64,000 nt of DNA. It comes from Rubrivivax sp. (GTDB lineage Bacteria > Pseudomonadota > Gammaproteobacteria > Burkholderiales > Burkholderiaceae_C). Positions 35,837 to 43,620 of this stretch are shown here, in pieces. The DNA is taken from contig JADCGQ010000012.1 of assembly GCA_020248945.1 (NCBI GenBank), positions 62,001 to 126,000 on the forward strand, given 5' to 3'. A program made the position numbers and the translations under genes. The notes below the pieces were generated by a model that saw only the letters and a program-made list of their open reading frames with translations, had not been told where the DNA came from and ran no database searches. Within the stretch, counting starts at the first letter, position 1; each line of letters starts with the position of its first letter.

Positions 35837-36427
35837 GTGGACGCGGTTCCCATTTCAGTGACCCAGGTCTGCTGCGGCTCGACGCGCAGCGTGGCCATCG
35901 CCGGCCGGCGCATCGCCACCGCCATCCACAAGCGGCCCGTGGCCGGGCGGGTGGGGGTCGGGCCGCTCGGGTTGGCCGGCGACGAACAGGCCGACCTGGC
36001 CCGCCATGGCGGCCTGTCCAAGGCCGTGTACGCCTACCCGCAGGCCCACCTGGCGTTCTGGCAGACGGTGCGCGCCCAGGCGCGCCAGGCGCTGTGGGAC
36101 GAACCCGTGCCGCCGGGCCTGTTCGGCGAGAACCTGCTGCTGGCCGGCGTGCGCGAGGCCGATCTCTGGATCGGCGACCGGCTCGTCGGCCCCGACGCCA
36201 CCTTCGTGGTCAGCGAGCCGCGCACGCCCTGCTTCAAGTTCGACGCCGCGATGGGCTTCGCGCAGGCCGGCAAGTTGATGGCCCAGAGCGGCTTCTGCGG
36301 CGCCTACCTGGCCGTGCTGCACACCGGCAGCGTGGCCGCCGGCGACACGCTGGTGCTCGAGCCGGGCCCGCGCGAGGTGAACCTGCGCGAGCTGTTCCGC
36401 GCCCGCACCGGCCGCTCAGGGGGCTGA
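35837..36427 (+). CDS. MOSC domain protein, YiiM-like
   Basis: 196 aa from a GTG start. The MOSC core is seen in GLAGDEQADLARHGG, FGENLLLAGV, and the conserved cysteine in VSEPRTPCFKF. YiiM in E. coli reduces N-hydroxylated compounds with molybdenum cofactor; activity here is inferred. Divergent from the BepA-like gene with 62 bases between. Confidence 0.88.
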   Translation: MDAVPISVTQVCCGSTRSVAIAGRRIATAIHKRPVAGRVGVGPLGLAGDEQADLARHGGLSKAVYAYPQAHLAFWQTVRAQARQALWDEPVPPGLFGENLLLAGVREADLWIGDRLVGPDATFVVSEPRTPCFKFDAAMGFAQAGKLMAQSGFCGAYLAVLHTGSVAAGDTLVLEPGPREVNLRELFRARTGRSGG

Positions 36428-36502
36428 AGCCGCCGCGGTTCGGGCTTGATCGGCCGGCGCCGTGGGCGCGGGTCGGCCGCTGCCGTGGCACAGTCGCGCC
36501 CC

Positions 36503-37360
36503 ATGCTTGCCTACCGCCACGCGTTCCACGCCGGCAACCACGCCGACGTGCTCAAGCACGTGGTGCTGTTGTCGGTGCTCGAGTACCTCAACACCAAGCC
36601 CGCGGGCTGGCGTTGCATCGACACCCACGCCGGCGCCGGCGGTTATTCGCTCGAAGGCCACTACGCGCAGAAGAAGGCCGAGTTCGCCGACGGCATCGGC
36701 CGCCTGATGGCGCGCGACGATCTGCCGCCCCCGGTGGCGGCGCTGGTGCAGCAGGTGCGCGCCTTCAACGACGGCAAGGCGCTGAAGCAGTACCCCGGCT
36801 CGCCGGCGCTGGCGCGCTCGCAGCAGCGCGCGCAGGACCAGCTGCGCCTGTTCGAGCTGCACCCCACCGACTACAAGATCCTCGCGTCCTACCTGGGCGC
36901 CGAGGCGGGTGTCGAAGCGCGGATGGTCGATGGCTTCGGCGCCATCAAGGGGCAGCTGCCCCACGCCACGCGGCGCGCCGTGCTGCTGATCGACCCGCCC
37001 TACGAGCTGAAGACCGACTACGCGCGCACGCTGGCCGCGGTGCGCGAGGCACTGGCGCGCATGCCCGAGACCATCGTCATCGTCTGGCTGCCGCAGCTGC
37101 AGCTGCTCGAGGCGGCGCAGCTGCCGCAGCGCCTGAAGGCCGCGGCCGACGCCGGCGCCAAGAAGGGCTGGATCCACGCCCGGCTGACCGTGGCGCCGCC
37201 GCAGGAGCGCGGCTTCGGCATGCTGGGCAGCAGCGTCTTCGTGGCCAACCCGCCGCACTCGCTGTTCGCGACCCTGCAGCCGGTGCTGCCCTGGCTGGCT
37301 CGGGTGCTGGCGCAGGTCGACGACGCGAAGAGCGCGCTGGAAAAGTCGGCGAACGCCTGA
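36503..37360 (+). CDS. rlmJ: 23S rRNA (adenine(2030)-N6)-methyltransferase RlmJ
   Basis: 285 aa. The start MLAYRHAFHAGNHADVLKH matches the family N-terminus and the ATG at 36503 is used on that ground, though the frame extends upstream. The N6-adenine methyltransferase motif DPPYE is present (LLIDPPYELKTDY). Full length, 18 bases from convergent ppk2. Confidence 0.94.
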   Translation: MLAYRHAFHAGNHADVLKHVVLLSVLEYLNTKPAGWRCIDTHAGAGGYSLEGHYAQKKAEFADGIGRLMARDDLPPPVAALVQQVRAFNDGKALKQYPGSPALARSQQRAQDQLRLFELHPTDYKILASYLGAEAGVEARMVDGFGAIKGQLPHATRRAVLLIDPPYELKTDYARTLAAVREALARMPETIVIVWLPQLQLLEAAQLPQRLKAAADAGAKKGWIHARLTVAPPQERGFGMLGSSVFVANPPHSLFATLQPVLPWLARVLAQVDDAKSALEKSANA

Positions 37361-37378
37361 GCTCCCGGGCCTGGCGGC

Positions 37379-38233
37379 TCAGATCGGCTTCAGCGGGCCC
37401 TTGAAGCGCTCCTTCAGCGGCTCGCCCGGCAAGGGCGTGAACTCGATCGGCGCCGATGGCACGTCGTGCTCGGGCAGCGCCGCGATCAGGTGACGGATCA
37501 GCGTCAGGCGGCCGCGCCGCTGGTCGTTGAAGTCCACCAGCGTCCACGGGGCGTGCTTCGTGTGCGTGGCCTCCAGCATGCGGTGGCGGGCCTCGGTGTA
37601 GGCGCCGTAGCGGCTGCGCGCCTCCAGGTCCACCGGGCTGAGCTTCCAGCGCTTGAGCGGATCGGCCAGGCGCTCGGCGAAGCGCTGCTCCTGCTGCGCC
37701 TGGTCGACCGTGAGCCAGTACTTGAACAGCAGGATGCCGTCGTCGACCAGCATCTTCTCGAACACCGGCGCCTGCTTCAGGAAGGCCTGGGTCTGCTCGG
37801 GTGTGCAGTAGCCCATCACGGCCTCGACGCCGGCGCGGTTGTACCAACTGCGGTCGAACAGCACCATTTCGCCGGCGCTCGGCAGGTGTGTCACGTAGCG
37901 CTGGAAGTACCACTGCGTGCGCTCGCGGTCGTTGGGCTTGGGCAGCGCCACGACACGGCACATGCGCGGGTTCAGCGGGTGGCTGATGGCGCTGATGACG
38001 CCGCCCTTGCCGGCGGTGTCGCGCCCCTCGAGCAGCACCATCAGGCGGCGCCCGGTGTGCTGCAGCCAGCGCGCCAGGATGTCGAGCTCCAGCTCCAGCG
38101 GCGCCAGTTGCTCCAGGTACTCGGCCTTGCCCATGGACTCTAAGCCCGACTTCGAGCCCGACTTGGCGCCCGAAGCCGTTGCCGGGGCGCCCTTCTTCGG
38201 CTTCTTCCTGCCATCTGTCGTGGCCTTGGCCAT
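37379..38233 (-). CDS. ppk2: Polyphosphate kinase 2 (PPK2)
   Basis: 284 aa. Transfers phosphate between polyphosphate and nucleoside diphosphates. Walker A is GRDTAGKGG (residues 70-78), Walker B is DRSWYNR (127-133), and the lid is rich in Arg (KPNDRERTQWYFQRY). The first 35 residues are Lys/Gly/Ser-rich with short KSG repeats and likely disordered. The one-domain form is class I-like; nucleotide preference cannot be told. Confidence 0.92.
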   Translation of the reverse strand: MAKATTDGRKKPKKGAPATASGAKSGSKSGLESMGKAEYLEQLAPLELELDILARWLQHTGRRLMVLLEGRDTAGKGGVISAISHPLNPRMCRVVALPKPNDRERTQWYFQRYVTHLPSAGEMVLFDRSWYNRAGVEAVMGYCTPEQTQAFLKQAPVFEKMLVDDGILLFKYWLTVDQAQQEQRFAERLADPLKRWKLSPVDLEARSRYGAYTEARHRMLEATHTKHAPWTLVDFNDQRRGRLTLIRHLIAALPEHDVPSAPIEFTPLPGEPLKERFKGPLKPI

Positions 38234-38298
38234 GGCTACCGCTCCTGTGTCGCGCCACCGCAGCGCGCGCCCAGTCTGGCCGCGCGCGCCGGGTCACG

Positions 38299-39864
38299 TC
38301 AAGCGGGCTCGGCCTGGCGCAGGCGGAACACCGACACCGCCTCCAGCAGCTGGGCCGCCTGCTGACGCAGGCTCTCGGCCGCGGCCGAGCTCTGCTCCAC
38401 CAGCGCCGCGTTCTGCTGCGTCGTCTGGTCCATCTGCGACACGGCCTCGCCGATCTGCTGCACGCCGGCGCTCTGCTCGGCGCTGGCCGAGCTGATCTCG
38501 GCCACGATGGTGTGCAGCTGCGTCACGGTGGTCTCGATCTCCTGCATCGTCTGCCCCGCCTCCGACACGCGGCGGGCGCCGGCATCCACCCGCTCGGCGC
38601 TCTCGGCGATGAGGGTCTTCACCTCGCGGGCGGCGGCGGCGCTGCGCTGCGCCAGGTTGCGCACCTCGCTGGCCACCACCGCGAAGCCGCGGCCCTGCTC
38701 GCCCGCACGGGCAGCCTCGACGGCGGCGTTGAGGGCCAGGATGTTGGTCTGGAAGGCGATGCCGTCGATGGTGCTGACGATCTCGGCGATGCGGCGCGAG
38801 CTCTGCTCGATGCCCTGCATCGTGCCGACGACATCGCTGACCACCGCGCCCCCGCGGCGTGCCACCTGGGCGGCGTCCTCGGCCAGGCGGCGCGCCTCCC
38901 GCGCCTGCTCGGCATTCTGGCGGGCCGTGCTGCCGACCTGCTCCATCGAAGCCGCTGTCTGCTCCAGCGCGCTGGCCTGCTCTTCGGTGCGCTGGCTCAG
39001 GTCTTGGGTGCCCTGGGCGATTTCCGACGAGGCGTTGGCCACGCCGTCGGCGTCGCGGCGCACGGCGGTCACGGTGCGGCTGAGGCTGTCGCGCATCTGC
39101 ACCAGCGCTGCCATCAGGCTGGTGTGGTCGCCGGCACGCAGGGTGATGCGGGTGTCCAGCCCGCCCGCGGCCACAGCGTGGGCCAGGGCGGCCGCGTCGG
39201 CCGGCTCGGCGCCGAGCTGGCGCATCAGGCCGCGACTGAGCGCCCAGCCCAGGCCCGCTGCCGTCGCGACGCCGGCCAGCACCACGGCGAGGGTGGCCGC
39301 CAGCAAGGTGTCAAAGCGCGCGTTGGCGCTGGCGTACTCCTGCGCCGCGACCTCGATCTGCAGCTGCACGAGCTTCTCACTGCCCTTCGACAGCGCCTGG
39401 GAGTGGAGCGCCACCGCGCCGCTCATCAGCGCCTTGGCGCCGCCCCAGTCGCTGGCCTGCAGCGCCCCGGTCAGCGGGTCGACACCGTCGCGGCGGTAGG
39501 TGGCCTCGGCCGCCTCCAGCGCGCTGGCCAGTACCTTTTCTTCCGGCGTCAGGAAGGTGGCTCGGTATGCTGTCCAGATGGTGGCGTGCTCCTTGCGGCG
39601 CTGCGCCTCCAGGGCCACCGCCTGTTGCACCGCCGCGCTGTCCTGCTTGGAGACCGCCTCGTGCAGCGCATCCTGCACGTCGGCGTGCAATTGCTGCAGG
39701 TGGCTGAGCTGGCCCATCGGCACGACACGGTCGTCGTACACCGTCTTCAGCGACTGGTTGGTGGCCGACAGGCCGAAGAGGCCCATGGCCCCGACGAGGG
39801 CGAGCAGCAGGACGAGCACGCCCGTCGTCAGGGCAAGGCGGGTGGAGACTTTGAGCGCATTCAT
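38299..39864 (-). CDS. Methyl-accepting chemotaxis protein
   Basis: 521 aa from the ATG at 39862-39864, which has AAGGA 9 bases upstream; a TTG three codons earlier is less likely. Transmembrane helices at about 9-31 and 187-207 bracket a four-helix ligand domain. HAMP follows, then the signalling hairpin with [31 protein letters not shown]. No CheR/CheB-binding pentapeptide is seen at the C-terminus. Located 136 bases downstream of the REC-HPt gene, so it is probably part of the same signalling island. Confidence 0.93.
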   Translation of the reverse strand: MNALKVSTRLALTTGVLVLLLALVGAMGLFGLSATNQSLKTVYDDRVVPMGQLSHLQQLHADVQDALHEAVSKQDSAAVQQAVALEAQRRKEHATIWTAYRATFLTPEEKVLASALEAAEATYRRDGVDPLTGALQASDWGGAKALMSGAVALHSQALSKGSEKLVQLQIEVAAQEYASANARFDTLLAATLAVVLAGVATAAGLGWALSRGLMRQLGAEPADAAALAHAVAAGGLDTRITLRAGDHTSLMAALVQMRDSLSRTVTAVRRDADGVANASSEIAQGTQDLSQRTEEQASALEQTAASMEQVGSTARQNAEQAREARRLAEDAAQVARRGGAVVSDVVGTMQGIEQSSRRIAEIVSTIDGIAFQTNILALNAAVEAARAGEQGRGFAVVASEVRNLAQRSAAAAREVKTLIAESAERVDAGARRVSEAGQTMQEIETTVTQLHTIVAEISSASAEQSAGVQQIGEAVSQMDQTTQQNAALVEQSSAAAESLRQQAAQLLEAVSVFRLRQAEPA

Positions 39865-40000
39865 GGTCGGCAATCCTTCAAGTCGGGCCGGGGGGGTCGA
39901 CGGACAGCCGGAGAGGCTGCCTGCCGTGGAAGGCCCAAATGATAGTTTTGTCTCCGCTAGTCTGCGGATTTTGCCGATTCAAAGTGAGAAGTTTGTCACT

Positions 40001-40774
40001 TTAGCTGCGATTCATCCGTGACAGATGCTGGTCCAGGGCCGGCCAGGCCTGCTGGCATGCGGCGATATCGAGGGCGGCTGCGGCGTTTTCGAGCGCGAGG
40101 GCCAGGGCCCGGCCTGGCGCGTCGCCCAGCGTGGCCAGGGCCCCCTTGAGGCTGTGGGCCTGCCGGTGCACGGCCGGCCAGTCGGCCGCCTGCAGCGCGG
40201 CGGCGAGGGTCTGGCGGTCGAGCACGAACTGCTGCAGGGCGTGGTCGCGGAACGCGCCGTAGAGGTCGGCATCGCCGCCGAACAGCTCGCGGATGGCGTG
40301 GCGTTCCGCGTCGCCGAAGGCGGCCGTCGACTCGCTCGCGGCGGTGGGTGCGGCTGCGGCCGTCGCCGCCGCCATAGGCTGCGGCCCTGGCGTGCGCGCC
40401 AGGGCTTGCGTGACGCAGTCCTCGAGCGCCAGCACCGACACCGGCTTGTCGAGCTCACGCCAGACGTCCAGGCCCTCGAGGCGGGCGCGTGTCGTGGCGT
40501 TGAGGCCGGCGCTGAACACGGCGAGCAGGGCGCCTCCCCGCAGCGCCGGATCGGCCATCAGTGAGGCCAGCAGCTCGAAGCCGCTTTCGCCGGGCATCAT
40601 CAGATCCGTGATCAGCAGCGCCACCGGACCCTGGCGCAGCAGCTCGCGCGCAGTGGTGGCGTCGGCGCAGGTCAGCAGCTCGACCGGCAGGTCTTCCAGG
40701 GCCAGCCCGACGAAGCGGCGGATCGAGGCGTCGTCGTCGACGCAGACGACGCGCGGCCGCGACGCTGGCTTCAA
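40001..40774 (-). CDS. Response regulator receiver-HPt phosphorelay protein
   Basis: 257 aa. REC domain at about 7-125 with acidic pocket VDDD and phospho-acceptor D57 (ITDLMMPG). After an Ala-rich linker, a C-terminal HPt domain carries the histidine in HSLKGA (H207). Start chosen: TTG at 40772-40774, which overlaps the previous gene's TGA as TTGA and has GAGG 5 bases upstream; no ATG/GTG lies before the REC core. REC-HPt proteins relay phosphate onward, here plausibly between the histidine kinase and the HTH-REC or stand-alone REC protein. Confidence 0.82.
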   Translation of the reverse strand: MKPASRPRVVCVDDDASIRRFVGLALEDLPVELLTCADATTARELLRQGPVALLITDLMMPGESGFELLASLMADPALRGGALLAVFSAGLNATTRARLEGLDVWRELDKPVSVLALEDCVTQALARTPGPQPMAAATAAAAPTAASESTAAFGDAERHAIRELFGGDADLYGAFRDHALQQFVLDRQTLAAALQAADWPAVHRQAHSLKGALATLGDAPGRALALALENAAAALDIAACQQAWPALDQHLSRMNRS

Positions 40775-41463
40775 TCCCGCCTCGGGGCGGCGTCGGTGGG
40801 TGCCAGCGCCTGCGCCAGCAGCGCCGGCAACTCCACGGCCAGCCGCGGCTTGTGCACCACCGGCAGACCTTCCAGCGCAAAACCGTAGGGTTCGAGCGCC
40901 GCGCCTTCGAGCGAGGTGACAACGATGAGCTGGCTGCGCGCGAAGGCCGGGTGCGAGCGCAGCCCGGTGATCAGGGTCGCGCCGTCGATGCCGGGCAGCA
41001 GGATGTCCACCAGCAGCACCTCGGGCTCGAGCTTGCCGGCCATCGCGAGGCCTGCAATGCCGTCGTCGGCCAGGTGCAGCTCGACCTGGGGGAAGCGGGC
41101 CTTCACCAGCAGCGTCACGAGGTTCTGGAAGTGGCGAGAGTCCTCGATCAGCAGCATGCGCGGGCGGCGGCTGGCCGGCGCCGCCGTGGCCGTGCTGGCG
41201 GGCGGGTTGACAGGCCATGCGGCGGGCGCCCCCACTGGCGGCCCCAGCGGGGCCGGCCGCGAGACGCCGCTGTGACGGTCGGCCAGCCAGCGGTCGACGG
41301 AGACGCGGCTGATGCGCCGGTGGCCGCCGGGTGTCTTCCAGGCTTCGAGCTCGCCCCGGTCGACCATCAGCTGCACCGACCGCACGGCCAGGCCCAGGCG
41401 GCGCGCCACCTCGACGGTGGTGCAGTCGTCGGCGGTAACGGGCTCGTTCGGTGGTGTTTGCAT
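40771..41463 (-). CDS. HTH (excisionase/MerR-like)-REC response regulator
   Basis: 230 aa. Residues 15-62 form a winged-helix of the excisionase/MerR type (TTVEVARRLGLAVRSVQLMVDRGELEAWKTPGGHRRI). A Pro/Ala linker follows, and the C-terminal half (about 102-225) is a receiver with D153 (LLVDILLPGIDG) and the switch lysine in VVHKPRL. The DNA-binding domain comes first, unlike OmpR or NarL regulators, where REC is N-terminal. Divergent from the stand-alone REC gene with a 103-base AT-rich gap. Confidence 0.85.
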   Translation of the reverse strand: MQTPPNEPVTADDCTTVEVARRLGLAVRSVQLMVDRGELEAWKTPGGHRRISRVSVDRWLADRHSGVSRPAPLGPPVGAPAAWPVNPPASTATAAPASRRPRMLLIEDSRHFQNLVTLLVKARFPQVELHLADDGIAGLAMAGKLEPEVLLVDILLPGIDGATLITGLRSHPAFARSQLIVVTSLEGAALEPYGFALEGLPVVHKPRLAVELPALLAQALAPTDAAPRRD

Positions 41464-41529
41464 CCGTGCGATTCTGCCGGTTGAACTGGCTTTTCAGCAA
41501 ATCGGCCGAAGTGAAAATATCAGTTCTCG

Positions 41530-41535
41530 CATAAT
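41530..41535 (+). promoter_or_regulatory. Candidate -10 for the REC/HD-GYP/kinase operon
   Basis: CATAAT, one mismatch from consensus, would start transcription about 26 bases before the ATG of the REC gene. No convincing -35 is found, so an activator may be needed. The 41464-41566 gap is visibly more AT-rich than its surroundings and must serve both divergent units. Confidence 0.35.
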
Positions 41536-41566
41536 TTGGTTCATCGAGACGCCACGCGCCAAAGCC

Positions 41567-41941
41567 ATGCACAAGATCCTCATCGTCGAAGACCACGCCG
41601 ACATCCGCCGGCTGATCCGCATGACGCTCGAGTTCGAGCCGGTGGAGATCCATGAGGCGGCCGATGCCGACGCCGGCCTGGCCGCCGCCCGGGGCCTGCG
41701 GCCGGAACTCGTGCTGCTCGACGTGATGATGCCCGGCACGATGGACGGTCTGGCGCTGTGCCGGGCGCTGCGGGCCGATCCCGCCCTGGCCAAGGTGCCG
41801 GTGGTGATGCTGTCGGCGCGGGGCACCGCCGCCGACCGCCAGGCTGGCCTGGACGCCGGCGCCAACGCCTACCTCGTGAAGCCCTTCAGTCCGATGCAGT
41901 TGCTCGAGCTGTCGGGTTCGCTGCTGGGCACGACGGTCTGA
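41567..41941 (+). CDS. Single-domain response regulator (CheY-like)
   Basis: 124 aa, a bare receiver. VEDH acidic pocket, D52 in LLDVMMPG, and the lysine in LVKPFSP. No output domain. The HD-GYP gene follows 8 bases later, which fits a REC acting in trans on it or as a relay intermediate. Confidence 0.9.
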   Translation: MHKILIVEDHADIRRLIRMTLEFEPVEIHEAADADAGLAAARGLRPELVLLDVMMPGTMDGLALCRALRADPALAKVPVVMLSARGTAADRQAGLDAGANAYLVKPFSPMQLLELSGSLLGTTV

Positions 41942-41949
41942 AGGGCGAC

Positions 41950-42741
41950 ATGGCCACGAACACGCACCCGATGACGCTGCCCCCCCTGCCCCCGCCCGCC
42001 GTGGACAGCCGCTGCTTCACCGACGACGCCAGCGCGCAGATGGAGGCGCTGGTGGCCGACTTCGGCCGCATGTACCGCGAGCGCAACGAGGCGCTGCGCG
42101 AGGTCTCGCAGGCCCACCACGAGGCGCTGCTGCGGCTGTCGCGCGCAGCCGAGTTCCGCGACGACGACACCGGCGTGCACATCGTGCGCATCGGCTTCCT
42201 GGCCTGGGCGCTGGCCCTCAAGCTGGGCCGGCCTTCCAATTGGGCGATGCTGCTGCGCCAGGCCGCGCCGATGCACGACGTCGGCAAGATCGGCGTGCCC
42301 GATGGCGTGCTCAAGAAGCCCGGCTGCTTCACGCCTGAAGAGCGCGCCGAGATGAACAAGCACCCGCGCATCGGCGCCGAGATCCTCGGCCGCTCGCGCA
42401 TTCCGCTGTTCCAGCTGGCCGCCGAGGTGGCGCTGACGCACCACGAGCGCTGGGACGGGGGCGGCTACCCGGCCGGCACCGCCGGCGACGCGATCCCGCT
42501 GTCGGGCCGCATCGTCGCGGTGGTCGACTTCTTCGACGCGCTGACGATGGACCGCTGCTACCGGCCGGCGCTGCCGGAGGAGGTGGCGCTGCAGATGCTG
42601 GCCGAGCAGAGCGGCGCCGCGTTCGACCCCCATGTTGTCGAGGTGTTCCTGGCCCATGCCGACGAGATGATCGCGGTGCGCGACGCCGTCAACCGCCGTG
42701 GCCTGGGATTCGGCGACTTGTCCGTCGATCTCGGCTTCTGA
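41950..42741 (+). CDS. HD-GYP domain cyclic-di-GMP phosphodiesterase
   Basis: 263 aa. HD is at 109-110 (MHDVGKIGVPD), and HHERWDGGGYP at 164-174 is the family GYP signature. An N-terminal helical stretch (residues 25-65) likely dimerises. Hydrolyses cyclic-di-GMP by family knowledge. Start ATG at 41950, 8 bases after the REC gene. Confidence 0.92.
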   Translation: MATNTHPMTLPPLPPPAVDSRCFTDDASAQMEALVADFGRMYRERNEALREVSQAHHEALLRLSRAAEFRDDDTGVHIVRIGFLAWALALKLGRPSNWAMLLRQAAPMHDVGKIGVPDGVLKKPGCFTPEERAEMNKHPRIGAEILGRSRIPLFQLAAEVALTHHERWDGGGYPAGTAGDAIPLSGRIVAVVDFFDALTMDRCYRPALPEEVALQMLAEQSGAAFDPHVVEVFLAHADEMIAVRDAVNRRGLGFGDLSVDLGF

Positions 42742-42777
42742 ACCCAGCCACACTCCAACTTCACGTCGAGCACCGTC

Positions 42778-43620
42778 ATGCGAACCCATTCCTTCGTAGA
42801 ACGACTCCGCCGCACGTTCATCGCCTCGGCCGCCGCGCTGGCCACGGCGGCCGCCGTGATGGCAGGCGTGGCCCTCCCCGCGGCTGCGGGCGCGAACCCG
42901 GTGCTGGAGCGCGTGCGCGCTGCCGGCACCGTGCGCGTGTGCATCTGGCCCGACTACTACGGCATCAGCCTGCGCAACCCGCGCACCCAGCAGCTCGTGG
43001 GCCTGGACATCGACCTCTCGGCCGAGTTCGCCCGCGACCTGGGCCTGAAACTGCAGCACGTGGACTCCTCCTTCGCGACGCTGATTGCCGACCTCCAGGC
43101 CGACCGCTGCGACGTTGCCATGTTCGCCGTCGGCATGCTGCCGCAGCGAATGGAGCGGCTGCGCTTCTCGCGGCCCTACCTGCAGAGCGACATCTACGCC
43201 ATCACGACCAAGGGCAACCGCGTCGTGCAGCGCTGGGAAGACATCGACAAGCCCGGCGTGGCCGTCGCGGTGCAAGCCGGCACCTTCATGGAGCCGGTGA
43301 TGGCGGCTGCGCTGAAGCAGGCCCGGCTGGTGCGCGTCACCCCGCCGGCCACGCGCGAGCGCGAGCTCGAGGCCGGCCGCGTGGACGTGTTCATGACCGA
43401 CTTCCCCTACAGCCGTCGCCTGCTCGACAACGGCGACTGGGCCGCACTGATCGCGCCGCCGCAGCCGTTTCATGTGCTGCCCTACGCCTACGCCGTGAAG
43501 CCGGGCGACGCGGCCTGGCTGGCGCAGGTCGACGAGTTCGTCGGCCGCATCCAACGCGACGGTCGGCTCGAAGCGGCCGCCCGCCGTCACGGCCTGGCGC
43601 CGATCGTTCGCTTGAAGTGA
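42778..43620 (+). CDS. Periplasmic solute-binding protein, family 3
   Basis: 280 aa. A signal peptide with twin arginines (LRRTFIASAAALATAA) ends near residue 40. The mature part is a bilobal family-3 binding protein (VRVCIWPDYYGISLRNP; GLDIDLSAEFARDLG; DVAMFAVGMLPQRMERLRFSRPYL). No permease or ATPase gene is adjacent. The histidine kinase gene overlaps it by 4 bases (GTGA), so it more likely presents a ligand to the kinase than feeds a transporter. Confidence 0.85.
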   Translation: MRTHSFVERLRRTFIASAAALATAAAVMAGVALPAAAGANPVLERVRAAGTVRVCIWPDYYGISLRNPRTQQLVGLDIDLSAEFARDLGLKLQHVDSSFATLIADLQADRCDVAMFAVGMLPQRMERLRFSRPYLQSDIYAITTKGNRVVQRWEDIDKPGVAVAVQAGTFMEPVMAAALKQARLVRVTPPATRERELEAGRVDVFMTDFPYSRRLLDNGDWAALIAPPQPFHVLPYAYAVKPGDAAWLAQVDEFVGRIQRDGRLEAAARRHGLAPIVRLK

